DNA of 64,000 nt from Abscondita cerata (taxonomy: Eukaryota > Arthropoda > Insecta > Coleoptera > Lampyridae): the NCBI GenBank assembly GCA_030710515.1, contig JALBCR010000126.1, positions 124,001 through 188,000 on the forward strand, given 5' to 3'. Of this stretch, positions 36,613 through 48,490 are shown in pieces. Under the pieces are notes generated by a model. That model ran no database searches and had not been told where the DNA came from. It saw nothing but the letters and a program-made list of their open reading frames with translations. Position 1 is the first letter of the stretch. Each line of letters opens with the position of its first letter. A program made the position numbers and the translations under genes.

Positions 36613-37045
36613 CAGGGTGATTTATAACTATTGGGACACACAATATTCTCTTAATAAAATATTCCTGTAGAAAAAGATACAAGACGTTAGATAAAAAATA
36701 TTTTTCTTCATTTTTGTTAATAATTTTACTGTAAATTCTGTTTTCTCAAAAAAAGTTACCAGTCGATTTCATCATCAGGAATCATTCACGTAGCGCCCCC
36801 TACAACAAATTGTAAACTTGTACATAAAATAATGTTCTTGGTTTAAAGTTATGCCTTTCTGTCGATTTTGACAAGAATTTATAAATTTACAGTAAAATTA
36901 TTAACAAAAAATGAAAAAAAAATAATTTAACGGGCTGTATCTTTTCCACGGCAATATTTTATTAAGGAGTATTGGATCATATTGTCATATTTTAGCTTAA
37001 ATAACTCGTCTTTAGCCTATGTCCCAATAGTTATGAATCACCCTG
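36613..37045. mobile_element. MITE family 1, copy 2 (433 bp)
   Basis: The ends cagggtgatttataactatt and (reverse complement) cagggtgattcataactatt match almost perfectly, with TA on both sides (36,611-36,612 and 37,046-37,047). The core is shared with the 30.2-kb copy (cgatttcatcatcaggaatc). About 245 bp shorter than that copy. Confidence 0.92.
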
Positions 37046-37047
37046 TA

Positions 37048-39917
37048 TATTTATTTGTGAATCAATTCTACGTTATTTATCGATTTAGGTTATGCTAAAA
37101 AGTCTATAATAATATTTCAATTATATCTCTACAAGTAGATAAATTTTAAATCAGTTTTCAACGTTAATTAAAATCCTTCAATGAAAAATTTATTAAGTTA
37201 AATTAGTGCAATTATTTATACGAAACGACAACGTCACTGCTTTTAAAAACTACTAATTAAGTTTTACATAATTAAAACTGCTGGAAATAAAAGTTGGAAT
37301 GAATTTGAAATTCCTTTGCGGTTTTTGTACGACCTTATTTCCTATCAAATATTCACAATATATTCCTTTACTATTTTAATGTTTCATTGTTTTCGTTTGA
37401 TCTTTTATTTGGTGCTTTTATCTTCGATAAAGTTTTATTACCTAATGCATTCGATCCGAAAATTGAAAATATAATAGAGTCCAAAGATTGTTTAAACAAT
37501 TACCTAGAAAAAAAAGGGAAAATGGAAAAATAACAATTAATTTGCGATTCGGGTCAGAGTTGGGCACGCTTTTATAGAAAAATAGAGTTATGTTATGTTT
37601 ATCGATAAAAAATACTATCTTTTTCAAATACGGCTATGAAAATTGGAAAAAGAATTTTACTTATTTTACTGCGTTTTGTTGGCGCTGCTTTTCTTACAAA
37701 CTTTTTCTTTCTTTGGTTAGAAAGTACACTTATACAATTAGTTTCAGAAATGAACTTGAATATTGTGAGCATCAAACAAAAAAATCAAGAAGTGAATAAA
37801 TATTGAAATTATAATTCTGTATTCAAATTGGAAGTTTTATTAAAATTCCACTTTTGAACTAGTTGAAGCCAATGACAGCTTCAACATTATTGTTGTCACA
37901 ATTCTTTCTGGGTGCAGTGGAGCAGGTATAGATGAAAGAAATTATCTGAAAATATATAGTCGTTAATTTATTTAATAGACGGAAATGTATTTTTCATATA
38001 ATTTAGTCAACAATTTCTTTGAACTCTACTGATTGGTGAAAATAAATCATAAAAAGGCAATTTATTGATAAAGGAATTGACAGTTTGAACTTATTCAAAT
38101 GAAATAATGTATGTTTTTGAAGACTTTTTTAATTGTAGTAGTAAAACAAAATACAGTACATATTTTGAGGTATTAATATTTTTTCTAGAACCGATTGTAG
38201 ATGTAAGATATTGTGATGATATGAGGGTGTAATCTGCATGGAAATTTATTTAATTTTTTACCTTTAAATCACACAACTAAATTTTGACTACAATCTCTCA
38301 AGGGTGCCTATTTTACCAAGTAAAAACTATGTATGTGCATAGTTTAACCTTTTTAATTTTTAAAATAATAATTGTTTGTATTTTATCAGGAATAATAAAT
38401 CTTCATTTCCTTTTAGCAATATCATTTAGAACTAATTCTCACGATGTTACCATATCATTAAAAACACACCATAACCATCAAATAATTAATATTCTTTACT
38501 GACACACACAAAAATAAAAAAATATTTAAATTGTGCAACAGCGCTTTTAAATTTTGCTACACGTGGTAATCGTATACCGCAATGACTTCCGGAACGTTCA
38601 AGTGATTTACATGTGTGAACAAATTGGACTATAACTAAACTAAAACTACTACAATATATAACTAACCTTGGTCATTAATAAAGGTAAGTAACTCAATGGT
38701 TATCCTTTAGATTTTGTTGTCTTGTACCTTTTTCAGGTTATCTCGACTCGACCTGGGTGCTGCTGCCCTCGCTTAGGTTTTTTTTTTCAACCTTCAGCTT
38801 GTTAGCAAAAGTTCGTGGCACAGCACTTAACTTTACAACTTCAACAAACACTTGATTGTTTTCCGGTGCTCTTGTACTAATTTACTTAACTATAAGTTTT
38901 GCGATACCTAGTGTCGACTCGTGTTAACGATCACGGGCGCAAAGCTGTTGACAAAGTTGCTTAATTTACTTAACGTTTTTGTGTTTCTTTCGGGCACTTG
39001 TTTTAATTTTTGCTACTTCAATTTTATTTTAACCTCTCTTAATTTTTTTTAAATTTTGCCGTCGGTATTGATCGCAGTCTGATACTGAAGAGCTAAAGAG
39101 CTAAAGGTTTGCGCTCGTATTTACAATTTATCATTCCATATCCACTATTTTAGTCATTTAAATTCAAATTTTAACAAACGTTTTCCATCTTATTGTACCG
39201 TCATATTCTGGTACTTTTCTTGAACTACGCTTAAGTTTTCTGCAATTCTGCTATTACGTTTCGGTGTTAATTATGTTAATTGATTAAGGGAACTATCCGT
39301 TATTCTCCCACTGTATGCGTTTTGCATAAATCTCAAAAAAATATCGAGTGTTGAACTTTTTCGTTGTCCTAACCTGTCTTGCAAATCGTTTTTCTTAATT
39401 AATTTTGGTTTTTGATTGTTTTGAACTGTTTTTCTTATTTATATTTCTACGCTAGTTTTACGTTAGAAACACATAGTCTCTCCCGCACACATAGTTGTAT
39501 CAATTTTGTATTTTGTTAAATGATTAATGACCTTGCTGGAGGATAATAACTAATTGATTTTAACGCGAAGACATGGATAATTTAAGTAACATTCCTAACA
39601 GCTGCAAGAATCTTTCCCATCACCACTAATTTTTACACATTTACAAGATTTGGTGTTTATTTACATGGACCACTTTTAAACATCAATTCTGGACCGCAAT
39701 ATACTACAAAAGTCGATCCTTTGATCATTAAACATCAAAAGATTATACAATTGCAAATAAACACAAAGAATTACTCGACATCTGTGTCGTTCTTTGCGGA
39801 CTCTTCAGGAGTAAAAGACTTTCAAATTAGTACAAGATGGAGCGGTCGTAGATAGTCCATCCACTTTGTGTATAAGTTGACTGCTGTACTTTGCGAGGCG
39901 GCACTAGATGTTGTACC
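37048..39917. other. AT-rich DNA without recognised features
   Basis: Short open frames only (72 codons or fewer). No coding family, tRNA or terminal repeat recognised. Confidence 0.45.
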
Positions 39918-39920
39918 TAA

Positions 39921-40577
39921 GGCCCCTGTTACACTATGGTAGCTAGCGGCGTGGCCGAAAATAAGCCATTTGGGTTGCAAAAACAGCCACGGACACGGTG
40001 GCTGTTCTCAACTACACGGTGATTGACCACCCGGGCTGTGGCTGTTGCGCGCTGTGGAAATGCACCGTTTAACATTTGGTTATACGGGAGCCTGTTACAC
40101 TACGGTGGCCGGCGACGCGGCATTGTTTCTGACGCATTGTTGATCGATGCGCGCGCACCTTGGCACAGCTGGAGATCAGAGGTGCCGAGTGTTGTTTGTC
40201 AGTGAAAGTGGTTTGTTTTTACCTGTATAATTACTTTAGTGTAAAGTTTATTTCCTTCTAAAATGGATGACGTTAGAGGTAATGGAAATGAAGAAGAAAC
40301 GCCTAAAGATAATAATGTAAAGATAAAAATCGGTAAGAAAGAAAAAAGATTAAAAAAAACTATCAAGGGTCTTTTTATTTTCTTTAGCAGAAGAGCTAAC
40401 AACAACTTGTATTCACTGTTCGATGGCATATTTACAACTAGCAAACTGAATAGATGATGAAGCATCCACGTAGCCTTATGATCAGCGACGTAGCCAGCGA
40501 CCGTGTCAGTCGCAAGCCGCGACGCTAGCCACACCGTTTTCGGCCATGTGGCTTGCCACCGTAGTGTAACAGGGGCC
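39921..40577. mobile_element. PIF/Harbinger-type MITE, 657 bp
   Basis: The left end ggcccctgttacactatggt and the reverse complement of the right end ggcccctgttacactacggt are near identical, and similarity continues through tggccgaaaa. TAA on both sides (39,918-39,920 and 40,578-40,580) fits the TWA target duplication of PIF/Harbinger. An internal copy of the terminal motif (gcctgttacactacggtggc) starts near 40,090. A 64-codon frame (40,263-40,457) opening MDDVRGNGNEEETPKD is charged, but no transposase or MADF/Myb domain is recognisable. It is GC-richer than its surroundings. Confidence 0.9.
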
Positions 40578-40599
40578 TAACTTATATTATTTTATTGTA

Positions 40600-41776
40600 A
40601 TATATTTTTGTAGACGGCTACTGTAGACATTTCGGCCAACTTATACTTGTAGTTTTATTTTAACTGCATGTGGAAGCGGGAGTGTTCACGAATTTAGAAA
40701 AAATAGAAAAAAAATAGGTTCTTGAAAGGAATCGCGCAGCAAAATCAAAGAACGTTTGGATGTTGTGTACTGTGATTCTTTTTCTTCGATGGCGACGGTC
40801 AAAAATTAGTTTAACGAATTTCAACGCAGTCGCACACTTGATGAACCAGGTCCAGGATCTCCAAAAACGTTTACAACGGAGGATAACATGACAATAATTC
40901 ACTATCTTGTATTGACCGATTAAAGATGAGCTGGATAGCTGAGACAGTAGATATCTCAAAGGACCACGTGGATCATATCCTGCATTAAATTTTTGGGTAT
41001 GAGAAAACTGTCGACGTGATGGGTGCCGCGTTTGCTCATTCCAGACAACAAGCGCAACCGTGAGACCACTTTGGAAGAGTGTTTGACGCTGTTTAAACGC
41101 AATCTAAAGGAGTTTCTGTGTCGTTTCGTAACAGTCGACAAAACATTAATCTACTGGTACACACCAGACACCAAAAAACAGTCAAAACAATAGACTTTAC
41201 ACGGTGAACGTGCTCCAAACAAGTCGAAGGTTGCTTATCAGTCAAAAAATTCCTTATCATCCTTTTCTAGGATTTCCAAATGTGATCTACATCCACTACT
41301 TAGAGAAAGGTAAAACAATCACTGGATTATATATACTATGTTGAAGAATTATTAGGTCATTTCCACGCCGAATTGCAGAAAAACCTATTTGATAAAGAAA
41401 AAAGTGTTCTTCTACCAAAACAACACAGCGGCTTACACCTCCGCTCGCGTTACGGCCAAATTGGTAGAATTCAGCTACGAACCGCTGCTCTATCCACCGT
41501 ATTGTTCAGATTTGGCCCCGTGCGACTTGTTTTTGTTTCCAAACTTGAAAAAAATCATTTGTCGGGCAGAAACTTGAGTCAAAAAAAGAGGTCATCGCCG
41601 CCACGAAGGCTTACTTTGCGGATCTCAAGACAATGTAATTTTCGACGGGTTAAAGAAGTTAGAGCATCACTGGGTTAAGTGTATCAAGCAAAAAGGAGAC
41701 TAGGTTGAGAAATAAATCTCCATTTTTCTAAAATTTTTGTTTGATTTGGAGCTTAAGTACTTATCGGACTACCTCG
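40600..41776 (+). pseudogene. mariner (DD34D) transposase, heavily decayed
   Basis: Plus-strand mariner with many stops. Readable pieces are FNEFQRSRTLDEPGPGSPKT (about 40,809-40,870), WIAETVDISKDHVDHILH (about 40,930-40,985), FVTVDKTLIYWYTPDTKKQS (about 41,126-41,190; first Asp kept, next Glu now Lys), HAELQKN, VFFYQNNTAAYTSARVTAKL (41,404-41,465; second catalytic Asp now Asn), YPPYCSDLAPCDLFLFPNLK (third Asp kept) and WVKCIKQKGD near the end. The right terminus is placed at 41,776, where acctcg is followed by TA; the left terminus near 40,600 is uncertain. Confidence 0.88.
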
Positions 41777-41778
41777 TA

Positions 41779-42984
41779 TATCTCTCTATGCCGTTTTAAT
41801 TGTTCTTTTTTTCACATTTTGCACACTTTGTCCTCATCATTTTGGACCCGTATTTCTTGTCTTGGTCTCCAAATATTACGTTTCTGTTTTGGGCACCGCT
41901 GTTTTGGCTCTGAAATGTTTTGGCACAATGATGTTTTGACGCTAGAACGATTTGTCGCCCACCCATTTACGTAAACAACGCACCTGAACTTCTCTTAGAG
42001 GTTTCATTTCTTACATATTTATTTTATTAAAATCTGTGTTTGTTCGAACAAAAATAAGACCGCCGCCAAAACTGTCCTAAATTCGCTACGATGTAACACA
42101 TCTCATCGCTTTGGACAATAAAGGCAATAAAATCGTTTTAGCAACCATCGTCACGATAATGCGCAACTGCTGCTGCACCATCAACAATGCCAACATTACT
42201 GCATCTTATAGGACAACACAATACCCGCCCGTATATTACGAGTGCATCGCTTCTTTAGAGGATAACAAATCAAGATGCGTCTTACGTCTCGTTACGACAT
42301 AGCTGTCAAAGATCAAATCCGCACACCCACGTCACAGAACTCAGTAGACCAACTATTCGACATTCAACTGTGCTGGAGCCACACGCTCACCTTCACGTTA
42401 CGAAGCTTTCGAAGTCCGGTTTTGATGTTTATTGCCTGTTTCCACCTCACAAAGCTTATCATGCTCATGCACTCAGCAGCAACATAGATTTAACGCAGCA
42501 TCTTAGTTTTTTTCTTTTTCGGGATGGCTTTAGGTGATCGCGATGATTATTATAAGCATGATTTTTAAAAGTAGTTATTGTAGTGGCGTTCTAGATTAAT
42601 TGAATAAATTTGAAATATGTTTTTAATAGTGTATTGTTTTATTTTGTTTTGTCAACAGATGTGTAAGCAGCTACATAAGTCGTTTCTTTTATTATTATAG
42701 CCAGGTGTTAGCAAAAAGTAACAATCTTGAATCCCCTGCTGTAAATCGCAAGAGATTGTACAATAGCAGACAAACAACGAGAATTTGTTACGGTTCAAAA
42801 TACTCGAACCCGGACGTAGATTGCAAAAGTTGCACGTTGCGACAAAAATCAAATTTACCGCGCATGCTACAATCTTTTTCATTGGTGGATTGATTTATTT
42901 TCAATATTAATCGAAATGACGGGCGGACATCTTGTGAATTTTTTTTCCTATTGGGCGGTTGTCGGTGCTTCACGAAGCTAAATA
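41779..42984. other. unassigned DNA
   Basis: Open frames at 42,111-42,302 and 42,275-42,487 overlap and could be one frame broken by a shift, but I recognise no family. Confidence 0.4.
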
Positions 42985-43080
42985 TTACACGTAAAATATC
43001 AATGTGGCTTCAATAATTGCAAATTACATTAGTGCGGAAATATAAATCCAACCGATTTCGCTCGCCGTACGTATTTTCTT

Positions 43081-43587
43081 TTGCCATTTCTGTGCCTTGA
43101 CCTACTACTCTACTCATATCTTACTGTTGGGATAATTTCTAGAAGCGCTGAAACGAGCAATTGGGAATCTTTTGCTATACAAATCGTACCGACTACCACG
43201 GTGTTGCCTACCTCGGAGCTGCAAAGGCTGATTATACTCCACCGGTTATCGGTTGCGCACGTTGCGTTCCTGTTATTACGAAAGAAGCAATCTGCTTGTA
43301 GAGCTTTGTCGTTTCATTCTCCTCAGAGAAATCCTACCGATTTTCTAGTAGCTGTCAACTGGCTGTCGTTAGCAAGAACCTTCCTTATCAGAACTACATG
43401 CATCAGTACACAGCTAAGTTTATTGTTTCAAAAACCTATTCACTTTGCATGCGTTCGGAACTTAAGTACACGTGACATTAAGCGGTTTGAATCCTTAGTG
43501 TATAAGCAAATTGTTATTCGGGGTAGTTTTTATCCACCGACGCTCGGTTTTGTTTACACTAGCTCCCTCAGAGCTGGGGCGTTGTAA
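43081..43587 (+). CDS. 168-codon open frame inside the dispersed repeat, unknown
   Basis: The frame opens at a TTG, not an ATG. No family recognised. In copy 1 the equivalent minus-strand stretch has a 94-codon frame (15,174-15,458) whose end aligns in the same frame (LSLEGTLILET against LSLARTFLIRT, then IQLS against TQLS); copy 3 has stops there. This is either a decayed protein-coding part of the repeat or chance. Confidence 0.2.
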   Translation: MPFLCLDLLLYSYLTVGIISRSAETSNWESFAIQIVPTTTVLPTSELQRLIILHRLSVAHVAFLLLRKKQSACRALSFHSPQRNPTDFLVAVNWLSLARTFLIRTTCISTQLSLLFQKPIHFACVRNLSTRDIKRFESLVYKQIVIRGSFYPPTLGFVYTSSLRAGAL

Positions 43588-43978
43588 ATAAAGTAGGTGA
43601 AGCTAAAACAAAAGGCCTTTTGGATTGGCGGCAGCTACGTACCGTTTTTAGTCCTAGTTTAAACCTAGTTTTTAAGTCACCGTGTGTAAGTGACGAGTGT
43701 ACGTCAAGTTTCTTTAATCACCAATCTTAAATTGGCAAGCTAACGTTATTTTGGGGTGTAACAAACAAAAACTTAACTGAATTGACACATATTTGATCGT
43801 GAATTGTAATTATTTTGTTGTTGCTAATGCACGAAAGTTTCATGCGACAGAATTTCTCACTTCTCCCAGATTATTCAAATATTTTGAATTGTATTTGCTA
43901 CATTTATATGTCTTTAGTCTTTCTGATTTGTGTTCGTTGTAGCGTAGTAGACCTTAAGTAAAACCTATTGAATTCCTG

Positions 43979-44227
43979 TTGGTCGGTTTTATTTCTCTCT
44001 GTTACTCAGCAAGTGGCGCCTCGTTACGCAGCAGTTTGTTTTTTTTAATTTTCCTAAAAACCTCCCCCACCTCACTGACTAAGCCGGACACTGCTGTGTT
44101 AACTCTTACAAATACGGGATCTTTCACGAATTTAGTGCGCTACTTCGAGCCAAATATGATTGTTCTTTCTTTTCTAGGTTGCATCGCTAGAGCCGTTACT
44201 TTATTTTTTATTTTATATTATTTGTGA
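43979..44227 (+). CDS. 82-codon frame conserved between copies of the dispersed repeat
   Basis: Starting at a TTG, the frame reads VGFISLCYSASGASLRSSLF, then KTSPTSLTKPDTAVLT and FTNLVRYFEPN. The cognate minus-strand frame at 53,183-52,971 reads VGFIFGFYSAGGATLRNSLF, then PPNLPLKPDT. Copy 1 reads VGFISFYYSAGGALLGISLF, then KPDVAVLTTTNTGSTTNLV. Length differences between copies 1 and 2 are multiples of three. No known domain; could be a fragment of an unrecognised retroelement ORF. Confidence 0.35.
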   Translation: MVGFISLCYSASGASLRSSLFFLIFLKTSPTSLTKPDTAVLTLTNTGSFTNLVRYFEPNMIVLSFLGCIARAVTLFFILYYL

Positions 44228-44246
44228 ACTGCAACCGTTACAAACT

Positions 44247-45140
44247 ACTCGACAGCTGTTTCGTTTATTTGGGACTCTTCAACAGTGGGAGAACTCAAAT
44301 GTAAGTTTGCTATCATATACGACAAATAAGTGTTACGACATCTATTGTTATCTGGTCAGCCTCTCATTAGTACAATAGAGTTCCAAAGAGACAACACAGT
44401 CCTCAAGTGGTTCTTGGTATTTGTTAGTGCAAACTCTTGCGATTTACACCAAAACAATTTGTGATTGTAATTTTTGCCTACACTTATGTAATTCCTTACA
44501 AATCTGTCGAAAACGGTGATTTAATAACACTATGCCCTTTGCTTTTGGATGTGATACTGATTTGCAAGACTTTCATATAAAATCCTATTATACTACTTGT
44601 ACTTGTGATGTATGTAGTATGAAGTAACTCTCTAACAATGTACCAAAGCAAACGGCCGCACAATTGCAACCTTGACCACCACCAACTACTTCACATGTTA
44701 ATAATCATTACACCTCACAAAGCTTAACATGTCCAGTTTCGACATTTTAACATCAATTGCCTCTGAAGGAACTTAGCAAAACTCTTAGACGGCAAAAAAA
44801 CGAATTACAAAATCCGGTTGGCGAGTATATTTTTTTGCTGATATTTAACAAGCAATCACAAAAATCAGACGAAAAGACACGCCCGCAACAACAAAAAATG
44901 TTTGTCTTTGCTAATCTACTCTTCAACAAAGTTTATTGTGTATTTTGGACGATCCACTAAAGTTGCTAGTAGCAACCTTCTAACCATCGCTAAATTGGGA
45001 TAAATATTTTGCAGGGTGTGACGTGTTAGCAACACGAGCGTGGTCGGCTTTCTCTTTTTGCTTAAGACGTTTTTCATCAAAAGTGGTGTACGGTTTGTAA
45101 TGCAAAGAGTATATTCTAATTTATCGGATACTTTTCGTAA
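44247..45140. other. unassigned DNA
   Basis: No recognised coding frame or repeat. Confidence 0.4.
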
Positions 45141-45144
45141 TCGG

Positions 45145-46413
45145 TTTGAATCGGTTTCATGTTAACCTGTAGATATGGACGATAAAGTTTATGCAAAAAT
45201 GGGTAGGGCTAATCAATCGATTAATGTCTTAAACGGTGGTTTAACTATAGAATTTGGGAATTTCCGTATTACTGTGATTTAAGATTTAATTTACTTTTAC
45301 CCCGTCGATTAGAAAAGATAGAAAAGTCACAGCCAATTCTTCTTACAACCTACCCAATACGAAGGTTATCAGTAAGGTCACTCGTTCCAAATTCCACAAC
45401 TGCGATTTCACAGCTAAGTAAAATTTAACAGTAGTAACGCTATAACAATCAATTTGATGTAATAGAAAACGCGCGGACGAGGTTATTTTACGGCTCTTGG
45501 GTTATCAATTTTCAATACGTGTGAGGCAACGTGGTTACCTGATTAGACGTACGGTGTGTAAGACGATTAAACGTTGTTTTGTATGTTATCAATTGCGTCG
45601 TTAATCATAATGAATTTAACTATGTCTCATTCTAAACATTTATAATTATCGTGCATAAGCATTACCGTAAAAATAATTATGCGAAGTCAATAGTCTAGCC
45701 TGTGATATTTCGTTTATATTCTTTAAAGTAATAAATTATTCGATTTTTATTTTTAAAACTCATACTATTAAGATAATATTAATATTAGTCATAATATTAA
45801 AATATTGGCCAGGCTTTGAACACGTTTTTGTTTTCCAAATACCTATTAAATCGCACGACTGCTACCGCAATTATTGAAGCATTTTTAATTTTTAATGAAT
45901 GTAAGCTTTCTATTTATACAAGATAACGAGAGAGGTAAGGTTTGATCCCCGAACTTTCGACGTTCTATTCAAAGATTAAAATTTCACATCCACCAAACAC
46001 ATATTAATAAAATCTTATTACTTTAACAGAATGGGAAAATGGACTACGTCTTTACGTAAAATTTTATACAAATCAAATTAATGCTTAAGAGAAAAAATAA
46101 TTATAATCGGGAACATCAAAGTTCAAAAATTATTGGTGTTTTAATTTAAAATACAGAACAAAAACAACATTTAAATAAATAAATACATATAGCGTGTTAA
46201 ATTTTGTCTCTCTTTTTTTGTAACTAATTGTGGATTATAGAGGGTGGTTATTTTTAGTGTACTTGACTCTCATTCAAAATTGATTTACAAAAAAATTACA
46301 CCAATTACACATTGCGATTTGTTACTCCGTGAGTGCATTTGAATTTATTGTGTTCTTTTTGCAATTTTTCTTGTACATTTTGCTATCAGATTTTAGTTTA
46401 AGTATATTTTTGT
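45145..46413. repeat. local tandem unit 1 of 3 (~1.27 kb)
   Basis: Landmarks: ggtttcatgttaacc (45,154), ggttatcagtaaggtcactc (45,364), gtatgttatcaattgcgtcg (45,580), gattatagagggtggttatt (46,234). No coding frame. Confidence 0.8.
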
Positions 46414-47546
46414 TTTAGTCGGTTTCATGTTTATCTTCACATATGAAGGATAAGGTTTATGCGGAAAATGAGTATAGTATTGCGAATCAATTCATGTATA
46501 GTCGTTTAATTATGAAATTTGAGAGTTTACGTATCTCTGTCTTGTAAGATTTAATCTACTTTTACTTCGTCAATTAAAGAAGACAGAGTGAAGTTACAGC
46601 CTACTTTTTTTGCTACCTCCTAATTTGGAGGTTATCAGTGAGGTCACTCGTGCTAAATTCCACAACTGCAATCGGACAGCTAAGGAATATTTAATAGTTG
46701 TAACGCTATAACAATCAATTAGACGTCATAGAAAACCCGCGAACAAGGTTATTATATAGCTTTTGGTTTATCAATCTCCGATACGAGTCAGGAACCGCGG
46801 TTACCTAAATGGACGTTGGGTGTGTTAGCTAATTAAGCGTTGTTTTATATGTTATCAATTGCGTAGTTAACTGAGTAAATTTATCTATATATCATTAAAC
46901 GAAGATATCGGTGAGGCTTTGAGCACGTGTTTTATTTGATCGGCAAATGGTTTTTAAATACCTATTAAATCGCACAACTTCTTCCGTAAATATTGAAGCT
47001 ACCTTGGTAAACTGTATTTTTTCTCTATTATATATTACGGAAACATTTTTAATTTTTGACTATCACCTCATGCAATTATAGGATGTAGGCTTTTTATTTA
47101 TACTTTCAAAGTCGTATTCAAAGCTTAAAATTCTAAAATCACAAAACTAGTTTTAATAAAATTTGAATAATTTAACAAAATGGGAAGATAGACTACGTCT
47201 TTATGAAAAATTTCATACAAATCAAATAAATGCTTAAGAGAGAATTAATTATAATCGAGAACATGAAAATTTAAAAATTATTGATGTGGATTACAGAGGG
47301 CTGTTATTTTTTAGTGTACTTTTATTCAACTCATTCAAAGTTGCTATACAAAAAAACTTTTTTTTTTAGAACCCTTTGTCCAATGATTATTTCTAATGGT
47401 TTTGGTCGGTTGTTGATGAATTACGTCGTAAAAATATTACACATTACTACTTGTTATGTTGTGAGTGTATTTGAATTTATTGTGTTTTCTTGGTAATTTT
47501 TTCTTGTACATTTTGCTATCAGATTTTAGTTTGAGTTTATTTTCGT
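46414..47546. repeat. local tandem unit 2 of 3 (~1.13 kb)
   Basis: The same landmarks at 46,422, 46,628, 46,848 and 47,288, ending with ttttgctatcagattttagt just as unit 1 does. Confidence 0.8.
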
Positions 47547-47949
47547 TTTAGTCGGTTTCATGTTGATCTTCACATATGAAAGATAAGTTTTATGCGGTAA
47601 ATAATTATGGTATTGCAAATCAATCGATGTATGTCTAAAACGGTGGTTTAGCTATGGAATTTAAAAATGTACCGTATTTAATCTACTTTTAACCTATCGA
47701 TCAGAGAAGACAGGGCAAAGTCACAGCCGACTCTTCTTACCACCTATACTCAGTATACTATTGGCGCGGAGTAATAAACCTGTCAGAATTATCGAATCTC
47801 CCGTATTGCAGTGGCGTAAATACCTGATACGTTTGGAAAGTCATATTTTTAGTAAGTAAATATATTATAATAGTAAAATCTACCTTGATATGAATTATTA
47901 TGTGGTTTCTTTTATTGTTTCAATCCTTACTTTGTGGAATCTATTTTTC

Positions 47950-48197
47950 ATAGTAAATACTTAATTCAGCAATATTCCACCGTTTAATAAGATATAAATA
48001 GATACAAAACTTTTGTAAAACACAGTATTTAAATATAAAATTAAACTCTAAAATCGATAAATGACAAATGTGTCGTTTCTCAATTTGTCTATCTTAAATT
48101 TTAATTTTATATAGGTACGTATACTGAGTTTTACAAAAGTTATGAATCTATTTGTATCTTATTAAACTGTGGAATATTTCAAAAAAATTATTTACTA
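47950..48197. mobile_element. palindromic insert within the 2.6-kb element
   Basis: attccaccgtttaataagat (47,974) is mirrored by atcttattaaactgtggaat (48,156), and acaaaacttttgtaaaacac by gttttacaaaagttatgaat. A near-perfect hairpin of about 250 bp, flanked by a direct repeat, attatgtggttt (47,899 and 48,197). Either a small MITE or part of the element's own left region. Confidence 0.65.
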
Positions 48198-48490
48198 TTA
48201 TGTGGTTTGTTTCTTATTATTACAATTAAGAATCGATATAACTAAATAAAGTAATTTTAAAACAATTATTCTTTAGCGTCAAAATGTGTGTTGGATTATC
48301 TATCATCAGGTAAAGTGGGGTCGTTAGCGCAGTCATTACGGCAGACGGGTTGTAATTTCTGCGAAAGATTACAGATAATTAGTTGTTTGACCGAAGGGCT
48401 TCGTATACTTTCTAAATGAAAAATATGTTTAGTTTGTTATTAGCAATGAATCGGCTTTTTTGTTTGTGTGTTAGTGCAAATAATTTTGAA

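Larger units (their letters stand above)
42985..44246 (+). repeat. unclassified dispersed repeat, copy 2
   Basis: Plus-orientation copy of the family at 14.6-15.7 and 53-54.1 kb. Landmarks: aaatataaatccaac (43,036), acacagctaagtttattg (43,419), gtacgtcaagtttcttt (43,700), ttggtcggttttatttc (43,979), gactaagccggacac (44,078), tctaggttgcatcgctagag (44,174). Similarity to copy 1 stops at ccgttaca (44,246), exactly where copy 1 changes to LINE sequence, so this is probably a true family end. Confidence 0.78.

Noticed and set aside
40199..40534. 111-codon minus-strand frame in the Harbinger MITE
   Set aside because: Overlaps the better-placed plus-strand frame and spans the right TIR; no recognisable domain.
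43980..44060. Reading of the gtggcgcc block in the dispersed repeat as an LTR primer-binding site
   Set aside because: tggcgcc resembles some retroelement PBS sequences, but the following bases do not match a tRNA end I can name and no LTR boundaries are visible.
48310..48370. tRNA-like 5' half (gtcgttagcgcagtcatt)
   Set aside because: Looks like an A box, but no B box, T-arm or acceptor partner follows; it lies inside a transposon.
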